Assembly (NCBI RefSeq): GCF_004683905.1
Contig: NZ_CP038438.1
Location: 1,550,001 to 1,614,000, forward strand
Source: Pseudomonas fluorescens
GTDB taxonomy: Bacteria; Pseudomonadota; Gammaproteobacteria; Pseudomonadales; Pseudomonadaceae
Direction: 5' to 3'
Length of the DNA stretch: 64,000 nt
Every line of letters begins with the position of its first letter. The first letter of the stretch is position 1. Positions 44,203 to 56,200 of the stretch are shown here, piece by piece. A program made the translations under genes and the position numbers. The notes beneath the pieces are model-generated. The model saw nothing but the letters and a program-made list of their open reading frames with translations. It searched no databases and was not told the origin of the DNA.

Positions 44203-47200
44203 ATGGACGTTCGCCAATACGCCTTCCTCGCTGGTCAGCCTTCTGCTGACGTGAAAACCCGTGAGTCGTTTCTGGGCATGCCCAAGCGCGGGCTGGCGTT
44301 CCTGCTGGCGAACGTCATGTTCTGGCAACCGATGTGGGCGCAGGCCGACGGCATTGTCGTGGCCAACCCGAACACCGCGCTGGATCGGGCCGGTAACGGC
44401 GTGCCGATCATCAACATCGCCACGCCCAACGGCAGCGGTCTGTCGCATAACCAGTTCCACGATTACAACGTCGGCGCGCAGGGTGTCATCCTCAACAACG
44501 GCTCGAGCCAGACGTCGAACACACAATTGGGCGGCCACATTATCGGCAACCCGAACCTGAAAAACAGCGGCTCGGCGCAAGCCATTCTCAACGAAGTCAT
44601 CAGCGGCAACCCAAGCCAGTTGCGCGGTTACACCGAAGTGGCGGGGCAGTCGGCGCGAGTGATTGTCGCCAACCCGTATGGCATCACCTGTAATGGTTGC
44701 GGCTTCATCAACGCGCCGCGCGTGACGCTGACCACCGGCAAACCGGTGCTGGATGGCGCGGGGCGGCTGGATCGTTTTCAGGTTGATCAGGGTTCTGTGG
44801 CCATTGAAGGCGCCGGGCTTAACGCGACCAACGTCGACCGCTTCGAAATCATCACCCGTAGCGCGAAGATCAATGCCGAAATCCAGGCGCAGAACCTGAC
44901 CATCGTTGCCGGGCGCAACGACGTTAACGCACAGACCTTGAACGTCACGGCCCGCGCCGATGACGGCAGCGCCAAACCGCAACTGGCGATTGACTCCTCG
45001 GCGCTGGGCGGGATGTATGCCGGGGCGATCAAACTGGTCGGCACCGAGGCCGGGGTCGGCGTGAAGCTCGACGGTAAACTGATCGCCAGCGGTGGCGATA
45101 TTCAGCTTGATGCCAATGGTCAATTGAGCCTGGTTGATACCTCGGCCACTGGCGCGGTCAACGTCAAGGCGGCCAGCCTTGATGCGCGCGGCCCAGTCTA
45201 TGCCGGCACGACATTGAACGTGCAGACCCAAGGCAATCTGACCAACCGCCAGACCCTGGCTGCCCGCGACAGTATCAACCTCAGTGCCAGCGGTCAGCTG
45301 ACCAACGCCGGAGTCATCGAGGCCGGGGTCAACGCCGACGGCAGCCGTAACGCCAACGGTGATCTGAGCCTGAGTGCGCAAAACCTCGACAACACTGGCA
45401 AAAGCCTCATCGCCGGCCGCAATCTGACAGTCAGCACTGCGCAAACCCTGAGCAACCAGGGCGGCACCCTCAGCGGACAAACCACGGCGATCACGGCGGG
45501 CACCCTGGACAACCGCAATAGCGGGCGCGTACTGAGCGGCGGCACGATGAACCTGAATGCCGCTCAAGTGCTGAACAACAAAGGCGTGATCAACAGCCAG
45601 ACCAGACTGACCGGCAACATCGGTCAATTGATCAACCGCAATGGCGAACTCAGCGGCCAGACCGACGCAGTGCTGACGGTCACTTCGCTGGATAACGTCG
45701 CCGGCGTGATGACCGCCGGGCAGTTGCTCGACATCACCGCCCTCAGTGCGATCAACAACAGCAACGGCGGCCGGATCGGCGCCAGACAAGCGCTGACCCT
45801 GCGCGCACAGCAATTCGACAATAGCCAGCAAGGCCAGTTGACCAGTGAAGGCACGCTGACCACGCGCATCAGCGATCGCCTGGACAACCAGAACAAAGGC
45901 CTGATCCAGGCCAACGCAGCGATGGACCTGCAAGCCACGCGCCTGGATAACCGCGCCGGCAAGATTTCCAGCCTCAACACCCTGACGGTTACCAGCGCCA
46001 ATACGGACAACCGCAGTGGCACGATTCGCGCTGATCAGGCGGCGAAACTGTTGATCGGTGAACTGGATAACGGCGACAAGGGCCGCGTTGAAAGCAAGAC
46101 CACACTGACGTTCGAGGGCAACACGCTGGACAACCGCAATGGCGGTCTGCTCACCTCGACCGGTTTGCTGAGCCTCAAGGCCAACAATGTCACCAACGAT
46201 GGCGGACGGATTTCCGGCAAGGGCGATGTCGACGCCAACATCGACAGCCTGAACCAGCAGGGCGGTGAATTGGTCGCCGAAGGCAACCTGTTGCTCACCG
46301 GCAAGACGCTACAGAACCATCAGGACGGTCTCGTCGGGTCGCTCAAGACCCTGACGGTCAACGTCGACCAGATCGACAACCGCGGCGGCTCGCTCTCCAG
46401 CCAGCAGGACCTGCACATCAACGGGTCGCGCCTGGACAACAGCGAGGGCGGCAAGGTGTTGTCCGACACCACGCTGGAGGCGAAAGTCGCGCAGATCATC
46501 AACGCCAGCAACGGCCTGATTTTCAGCAAGGGCGCGAGCACGCTGAGCGGCATCGGTTTGAGCAACGTCGCCGGGCGGATCGTCAGCCAGAAAACACTGG
46601 GGCTGACCTTCGGCGAGGCCGTGGATAACCAGCAAGGCCTGATCAGCAGTGAAGGGCAGATGACCCTCAACCTCGGCAGTCTCGACAATCGTCTGGGCAA
46701 ACTGTCGAGTATCGAATCGATGGCGCTCACCAGCGGCGGCGCTGTATTGAACCAGGGCGGTTTGCTCGCCTCGCAAAAGGGCCTGACATTTACCAGTGGC
46801 AGCCTCGACAACAGCGACACCGGCATCATCAGCGCCAAGGCCGATTCGACGCTGACCACTGGCGAATTCAAGAACCTGCGCGGCGGCAGTCTCGCCACCG
46901 ATGGCACGCTATTGCTCACCGCCACCCACCTGGATAACTCGGGCGGGACCATCGGCAGTCAGCAGAACCTGGACGTATCGGTCACTTCGCTGGAGCAGGA
47001 CGGCGGCGAGCTGTTCAGCAACGCCGATCTGACCGTTGACATGCACAACGGTCTGCTCGACAACCAGCGCGGTAACATTCATGCGCCGGGTCAATTGCTG
47101 TTCAAGAACCTCAATGAGGTGAACAACAGCGCTGGTGAGATTTCCGGCGCGAAAGCCTGGAGCGTCAACGCGCAAAGCCTGAACAACGATGGCGGCAAAC

Positions 47201-50200
47201 TGCTGAGCAACGAAAAGCTCACGCTGATTGTTGAGCGTGCCCTGAGCAACATCAAAGGCGTGATCGCCTCAGCAGGCATCGAAGCGCGCAGCGCCAGCCT
47301 GGACAATACCCATGGCGAAATCCGTGGTCGCGGCGACGTTGATTTGAGCGTCACCGGTCTGTTCGATAACCAGGACGGCGTGGTCATTGCCGACAACGGC
47401 CTGACGCTCAAAGCCGCGTCTCTGGATAATCGCCAGGAAGGTCTGGTGGGCGCGACAAAAGCGCTGAACCTCACCGTTGACCGTATCGACAACCGCAGCG
47501 GCGAACTGTCGAGCAAGGCCGATGTGAGCCTGATCGGCGCCTGGCTCGACAACAGCGACAGCGGTTACATGCTCGCCGGCGGCAATCTGGCGCTGACGGT
47601 TAATGACGTCATCAACCGCAACAAGGGGCTGCTGTCCGGTGACAGCGGCTTGACCCTGACGGGCAAGACCCTGGAAAACAGCGGACGTCTGACCAGCCAG
47701 AAAGATATCGCAATCAACCTCTCTGCGGGGCTGAACAACGGGCAGGGCAGTGTCGTCGGTGAAGGGGCTCTGGCGATCAACGCCGACAGCCTCGACAACA
47801 AGGCCGGCACGGTCTCCAGCGCTAAAGCGCTGACCATCGACACCCGTGGCGCTGTCAGTAACCAGGGCGGCAAACTGCTGACCGACAGCGACCTCACGCT
47901 CAACAGCAGCGCGCTGGATAATCAGCAAAAAGGCGCGATCAGTGGCAAAGGCAAACTGAGCATCACCACCGGCGACCTCAACAACAGCCAGGCCAGCATT
48001 TACTCCGCCGATCAATTGCACATCGCGGCCGGCCAGGTGACCAACACCGCCGGCAGTCTCGGCGCGGCCAATTCGCTGGTGGCCAATGTTCGTGGTCTCG
48101 ATCAACAGGGCGGCAGGCTGTTCAGCAGCAATGCTGATGTCAGCGTCGATCTGAACGGCGGCGCGTTGAACAACCAGGGCGGCGTCATCAGTGCACCGGG
48201 TCAGTTGTTGTTGAAGAATCTGGCTGACGTAAACAACCGTGGCGGCGAGATTTCCAGCGAGCAGGCTTTCGAACTGCTCGCCAAGTCATTGGATAACAGC
48301 GGCGGCCAACTGCTGAGCAATCAGAAACTCACCCTGCAGATCGACAACGCGCTGACCTCGATCAAAGGCAAGATCGCGGCGGCGGCGCTGCAGGTTCGCG
48401 CGGCGAGTCTGGATAACAGCGGCGAAGGTGTTTTGCTCAGTGACAGCGATATCGACGTCAAGGTCGATGGCCTGCTGAACAACCAGAACAAGGGCAGCAT
48501 CAAGGCCGCGCAACAACTGACCCTCAACAGCACCGGCCTGAATAATCAGGGCGGCACGCTGGTGGGTGTTGCGGGCGTGGCGATCGATCTGGGCGCCACC
48601 GCACAGGATCTGAATAACCAGGACGGCCTGATCAGCAGCAAGGGTTTGCTAAGCATCGCCCACCTGCGTGACCTCAATAACCAGAACGGCGTGATCAACA
48701 GCAAAGGCGTGTTGAGCATCGATACGCTGCGCAATCTGAATAACCAGAAGGGCGAGATTTCCAGCGTCAACAGCTTCAGTTTGAAAGGCAACAGCCTGGA
48801 CAACCGTGGCGGCAACCTGATCAGCAACGATCAACTGACTCTGACCGCTGCCGAGCTGAAAAACCAGGGTGGTCTGGTCTCCGGCTGGAACGGCGTGAGC
48901 GTCACCGGCGGCACCCTCGACAACAGTCAGCAAGGCAGTGTTTCCAGTCTGCTCGGCAACACCAGCATCGACCTCAGTGGTGCGCTCACCAACCACAGCA
49001 AAGGTGGCGTGGGCGCGAAGGGCGAAGTGAGTATCAAAGCGGCCAGCCTCGATAACAGCAACGGCACGGTCAGCAGTGGCGGCAAACAGACGCTGGCCCT
49101 GACTGGCGGCACGCTCAGCAATGCTTCCGGCGGCTTGATCGAGAGCGGTGACGCGCTGGACGTCCGCGCCGCATCGCTGGACAACAGCGGCGGCAGAGTC
49201 ACTGCGAAAAAAGCCCTGACCTTCACCGGCACGCACCTGAACAACAGCAATGGCAGCCTCGTTGGCGATGACAGCGTCAGCCTCGACCTGCTCGGTGCCC
49301 TGACCAACGTCAATGGTGCGCTGGGCAGCAGCGGCCCACTGCTGATCAAGCGTTCCGCCAGTGTCGACAACCGCGGCGGGCAACTGATCAGCCAGACCTT
49401 GCTGAACCTGCTCACCAGCGGTGATCTGAACAACAGCCAAAGCGGCACCGTGTCGGCCAACAGCCAACTGGATCTCACCGCTGGCGGCACTCTGCACAAC
49501 GACACCGATGGCCTGATCTCCAGCCGCGATGCCGGGGTGAACCTCACCGCTGCGGCGCTGAACAACGCCAAGGGCGCTGTGCAAAGCATGACAGCACTGA
49601 CCGTGAATGCGGGCAGCGGCGCCATCGACAACCAGGGCGGCAAGATCATCGCCCAGAACGGCGACCTGACCCTCACCGCCGCCAGCCTCGACAGCCGTGG
49701 CGGTGTGCTGTCGAGCCTCAAGGGTTTGCTGCAGACCCGCCTGACCGGCGTGTTGCGCAACGGCCAGGGCGGCAAGATCGAAGGCAGCCGCCTCGACCTG
49801 CGCGCACTCGGTGGTATCTACAGCGACGGCGGGCGTATCGCCGCCAACAGCGGTGACATCCTGCTCGATGCCGGTGTCGGCACGCTCGACAACAGCGGCG
49901 GCGGGATCTACGCCCGGGGCAAGGTGAAAGCCACCGCCGGCTCGATGAGCAACAACGCCGGCCAGATCAGCGGCAATGGCATCGACCTGGGCGTCAACGG
50001 CAACCTCAGCAACCGCAGCGGCCTGATCGAAAGCGCCGGCACACTAGCGATTCGTGCTGCCAACCTCGATAACCAGGGCGGCAAACTGCGCGCGCTGGGC
50101 GCTGGCGGCAAAACCGATTTCCAGATCGGCAGCCAGTTCGATAACCGCAACGGTCTGGTGGAAACCGCCAACAACGACTTCAATCTCGCCACGCCGAGCC

Positions 50201-53200
50201 TGCTCAATGCCGGCGGCTCGATCACCCATGTCGGCGTCGGCGAATTCGGCATCTCGACCGCCAACGTCATGAACGCCGGCGGCTCGCTGGTGACCCTCGG
50301 CGGCCTGACGCTGAACGCGGACAGCTGGACCAACAGCAGCGTGATTCAGGCGGGGCGGCTGACGGTTAATGTCGGCAATTTTGTGCAGGCTGCGAGCGGC
50401 CAGTTGCTTGCTTCCAATCAGTTGATTGGACGTGGCGGCAATTGGAACAATGACGGATTGATTGCCAGCAGTGGCAATTTCGATATCCAGTTGAGCGGCA
50501 CTTATGGCGGCAACGGTCGGCTGAGCAGTGTGGGCAATCTTGGCCTCGCCGCGTCCGGGATCGACCTGAGCAGCGCGGCCAGCATCACTGGGGCGACAAC
50601 CGCGACGATCACCAGTCGCGGCAGCCTGACTAACCTCGGGCGACTGACGTCGGCAGACAGCCTGACCGTCAATGCCGCAGCGCTGACCAACAACGGAACG
50701 CTGGGCAGTGCCGGCTATCTGCGCGTCAACACCGATTCACTGCTTAACCAGAACGGTCTGATTTTCAGTGGCGGCGACATGGCCTTGCGCGTCGGCACGC
50801 TGACCAACCGCTACGCCGATATCTATGGCATCGGCAACATCAGCATTGCCCGGGATGACAGCAACGGCTGGAGTTCGTCGATCAACAACGTTTCAGCGAC
50901 CATTGAAAGCGTGGGTGATCTGAGTCTGGCGGCGGATCACATCGAGAACCGCAAGGATGTGTTCGAGGTCGCCGCAGGTGGAGGACTCGTTTCGGGAACA
51001 ATTGGTGTTCGATGCACGACGTGTACCTCGTTCAGTGGCATCAATTTCGAGAGTCGCCTGCCCAGCCACCTGGTCTGGGAAGAAAAATACCATTCCACCA
51101 TCGTCAAGGATTCGGCATCGGGCACATTGACCGCCGGGCGCAACCTGACAGGGAACGGTCGCGAATTCATTAATAACGCGTCGGTCGTCAGCGCCGGCCG
51201 GGATATGACATTCAACGTCCAGAACTTCACCAACCAAGGGGCCACTGTCGGGGATTACACCATCACGCGTTGGATTGATGCACCCAAGGCCAGCAGGGGC
51301 TGGAACTTCTGGCAGGACGTCCTGAATTACAACGCCGCGAACGATCCGGATTACGATTCGGGGCAAACAGGTGTTGTGAACGGGAAGATCAGGATGGTTC
51401 CCAATATTCACACCTGGGACATGAATAACGTCGAATCGCTCACCCGAATAGGAGGGCGTCAGGGTGGTCGTGAGGCGATCAGATACCTTCTGTTTGGCTC
51501 GATCGCTATCGAATACGATTCCGGGAAACTGCGTTACGCTGCGCCAAGCTATGACTCGGGCGTGCGCGCTGAAGCCCCGGCCATAATCAAGAACGCGGTC
51601 CCCTTCGACACGAAGATTACCGAAAGCAGCCCGACGGCCAATGCCAACGCAGTCGTTCAGGCCGGCGGCACCGTCTACATCAACGCGACCAACAAACTGG
51701 ACAACGGCGTCGTTCGCAACGGTAACGCCGCTGCCGGCGGAGCGTCTCGCCTGGGCTCCACGCAACTGGCGGGTCAAGTCACCCCGACAGTCATCCGTAT
51801 CAACGCCCAGCTTCCTCCAGACCTCGCCCAACAACAGGTCAACCCACTGGCCTTGCCGGGCTTCACCCTGCCGACCGGCGACAACGGTCTGTTCCGCCTC
51901 AGCCGCAAGGACGGCAGCGAGCAAACGCTCGTAGCCGGCAAGGACTGGACGATCGGCTCCATCACGGCCGCACCCTCGACACATGCGGGCGGCATGCCGG
52001 TCAGGCATGCAACAGACCTCCAGTTCGATAAAAACGATCCAGTCTCGGTGAAGAATCGTGAGCTAGCATTGGCCAGCCGTCCTTCGCTGAATCTCAATGA
52101 CAAGACGGCTGTCATCAACGTCAATGCCGCTGCCGGTGACGGGCCGGTCGGTGTGCTGATGCCCGCTCGTGGCAACGTTTCTTTCGACGTTCCACGCGTG
52201 CAGGCCCTACCCGATACCAGCGTGCGCTCCAACCCGCACAAATATCTGATCGAAACCAACCCGGCGCTGACCAACCTCAAGCAGTTCATGAGCTCGGACT
52301 ATCTGTTGGGCAAGCTCGGCTACGACCCCGACACCAGCGCCAAGCGCCTGGGCGACGGACTGTTTGAACAACGCATGGTGCAGCAGGCCGTGGTGGCCCG
52401 CACCGGCCAGCGCTTCATCGACGGACAGACCTCCGACGAAGGCATGTTCAAGTACCTGATGAACAACGCCATCGCCAGCAAGGATCAGCTCAACCTGTCG
52501 GTGGGCGTCACCCTGACCGCGCAACAAGTGGCGGCACTGACCCACGACATCGTCTGGCTCGAAGAGCACGAAGTGAACGGAGAAAAAGTGCTGGTGCCGG
52601 TGCTGTATCTGGCCCAGGCCAACAACCGCCTGGCGCCGAACGGCGCGCTGATCCAGGGCGGTGACGTGACCCTGATCGCCGGTGGCAATCTGGATAATGC
52701 CGGGACGCTGCGCGCCTCCAACAACCTGTCGGCGGAGGCCGGCAATAACCTCACCAACACCGGTCTGATCGAAGCCGGCGAACGCCTGACGCTCAAGGCC
52801 GGCAACGACATCATCAACAAATCCGGCGGCATCATTTCCGGCAAGGACGTCAGCCTCACAGCCACCAACGGCAGCGTGATCAACCAGCGTGACGTGACCA
52901 GTGTCGATGTCAATCGCGGTGGCAACGTGTTCCACCGCGACTACCTGGACAACGCCGCGCGAATCGAAGCGGCCAATGATCTTACGGTCAAGTCCGGCAA
53001 AGACATCAACAACATCGGCGGCGTGCTGAAAAGCGGTGGGGACATGACTCTCGATGCCGATCGCGATGTGAACATCACTTCAGTGCAGGATCGCAGCACC
53101 AATGCGCGGGGCGGCAGCTACCTCGATCAGACAATTACCCAGCATGGGGCTGAAGTGACATCAGGGCGCGATCTGTCGATCAGTGCCGATCGGGATGTGG

Positions 53201-56200
53201 CGGTTGTGGCCAGTCGGCTGGATGCCAAGCGGGATCTCGCTGCAACCGCAGGCCATGACATTGTCATCACTTCGGCCGCCGACGAGAGTGACTACGTATC
53301 GCGCAGCAAGAAGCGCGCGAACGAGACTCACAGCATCACGCAACAATCCTCAGTACTGAACGCCGGGCGCGATATCGCGCTCAACGCGGGTAACGATCTT
53401 GGCATCATCGCCAGTCGAATCAGGGCTACGGAAGATGTCAGTCTCGACGCGGCTCAGGACATCACCGTTGCCTCGGCCAAAGATGAAAGTTCTTCTTATT
53501 ACTACAAGAAGAAAAAGGGCTCGTTCGGGCGCAGCAAGACCACTCAGGCTGAAAGTTATGAGAGCGAGAATGTTGCCTCGGTAATCGAAGCGGGGCGCGA
53601 CCTCACGGTCAACTCGTCGAAGGATGAAGACGGCGCCGTCAGTCTCGACGGCGGACGCAATGTCACCATCATCGGTAGCCAGTTGAAAGCCGGAAATGAT
53701 CTGGTCGTGGGTGCGACCAAAGACGTTGCAGTTCTTTCCGCCACTGAAGAGTCCGGTTCCTACTACAAGAAGACGAAGACCGGTCTGTTTGGTATGTCGA
53801 AAAGTGGCAGTAGCCATTTGCAGACATCTGTTACCCAGGTCGGTAGCCAGTTGAATGCCGGGCATGACGCCGTGGTGTTGGCGGGACGCGATGTTCGTCT
53901 GAACGCCAGTGAAGTCAACGCTGACAATGATGCTGAGCTTCATGCCGGCCTGGTGGACAAAGAAGGCGATATCACCCTGTCGTCGGCCGATGATCAGGCG
54001 TACAGCCGAGCCGAAGAGTACAAGAAAAAACTGGGCCTTTCGCTGAAGGATACGATCGGTTGGGCCGCCGGTACACCAGGCTTTGGCGCGGACATGACCT
54101 TCGCGACCTCTCACAATGGCGGGCGGGAAGTTGTCAGCTCTGAGAGTATCGGTAGTCAGGTCAATGCCGGGCACGATGCGATTCTCAATGCGGCGCGCGA
54201 CATCAACATCATCGGCAGTGGAGTGAGCGCAGTTAACAATGCTTCTCTCGATGCCGGTCGCGATGTCAATGTGGTCGCATCAATTGACAACCACCGCAGC
54301 AACAGCTGGGAGACAGACAAGACCGTTGGTATCAAACAGACCATCGACAGCAATGCTTTCACCACCTTCGCCGGTAGTGAAACCATTCAACATGGCGTCA
54401 ACAGCAAGGGCTACACCGCAGCGGGCAGTTCCATCGATGCGGGAATGAACATCACTGTAAATGCCGGTCGGGATATCAATCAGCAAGGCTCCGACTTGAT
54501 AGCCGAGAACAACATCCGGCTCAAGGCTGATCGCGACATCAACATCGATGCCAAGGAAGAGGCAAGCGAAGTCACCATCCGTGACAGCATCAAGCGCAAC
54601 GGCATCACCGTGACCACGGCCTACAACATCGGCAATACGATGGATGGCCTCAAAGGCACTGGCAAAGGTGAGGACGGGGTCAGCAAGGGCTCAAGTGTTC
54701 TCAAGTCGGTTGATACGCTGGATCAATTCTTCAGTGGACCGAAATTTGACGGACATATCGGCGGCTCGAGCGTCAGTTCCAGCCAGACTCAGACGTCGCT
54801 CACTCAACGTCCGTCGACATTGTCTGCCGGCAATGACGTCACGCTGGATGCTGGCAACAACGTCAACGTCAGCGGTAGCCAGTTCAATGCCGGCCGTGAC
54901 ATCAACGTCAAAGGCAAGGACATCACCTTTGATGTCGCGCACGGTTCGGAAAGCAGCGACGGGCATTCGACCCAGAGCAAGGGCGGCGTCAAAGGGGGCA
55001 CCACCGGCGGCTTCAAACTGGGCGTTGGTGTCAGCAATGCCGGCACTGTAGACAAATCGACGCAGGGCACCTCGACGGCCAGTCAGTTGAACGCCGGTGG
55101 CAGCATCAACCTTGACGCGGAAAACGATCTGACCCTGATCGGCACCCGCGCCAGCGCCGATCGGGATATCTCCCTCAAGGCCGGTAACGATCTGAATATT
55201 CTCTCGGCGCAAAACGCCTACGAGAGTTCGCACGATCGGCGTAGCTGGGGTGCGGAGGGCGGCATCATTGCCGGCCAGGACGGCTTCGGTGTTTATGGTT
55301 CGGCGAATGTGGGTATCGGCGATCTCAACCGTGAGGACGTCAAGCAGCAAGAAGCCTATCTGTATGCCGGCAACAAACTGGGCTTCGAAAGCGGTCGCGA
55401 TACCAATATCGCTGGCGCGACTTTGCGTGGCGACGAAGTCATCGGTGATGTCGGTCGCAACCTGACCGTGACCTCGGTACCCAACACCGGCAAGGTCGAA
55501 GGCAAGGAGTTCGATGCCAGCCTGACGGTTGCGGTCAGCTTCGGTGCAACGGTCAGCGGTTCTTTGGGTTATGGCGAAACCAACGGCAAAACCAACTGGG
55601 TCGACAACCAGACTGTTATCAGTGGCAAAAGCAAAGTCGACATCCGTACCGAAAAACATACGCAACTTGATGGCTCGGTGATCAGCGCCGACAACGGCAA
55701 CCTGAAACTCGACACTGACACCCTCGGCTACCGCAACATCACGGGCAAGGATAACGAGCACGGGTATTACCTCAATGTCAGCGGCAGTTATGGCGGGGGC
55801 GGTGGCGCCCAAGCCGACAAGCCGAACAAGGGCATGGAAGGAGAAAGCAAAAACAGCTGGGCCGTGGAGGGCTACAAGTACGACAAGGATCGTCAGCAGA
55901 CGCTGAATGCCACCGTGGGTGAAGGTCAGATTGTCGTGCGTAACGACAAAATCACCGGTCAGGATTCCACGGCGGGTCTTAATCGTGATGTGAACAAGGC
56001 CTATGAGGTCACCAAGGATGAGGAACATCGCACGACGTTGTATGCGAGCAGTTCCTCCATTGATGCCGTTAGCCATCCGTTAGAGACGCTGGACCGTTGG
56101 GGCGAAAGCGTTACCGACTTCAAAAAGAACATGCTCAACCAGGCTTTGGCCGGTGCCAGCTTTCTGCAAAATCTGAAACTGGCAATCAATGCTCAGCTAG

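Noticed and set aside
44197..45933. Long antisense open frames inside the giant exoprotein gene
   Set aside because: These are shadows of a very repetitive GC-rich gene; they carry the repeat period of the sense strand and show no family features.
45100..50800. CRISPR-like regular repeats
   Set aside because: The periodicity is protein-coding FHA repeats in one frame, with no direct-repeat/spacer structure.
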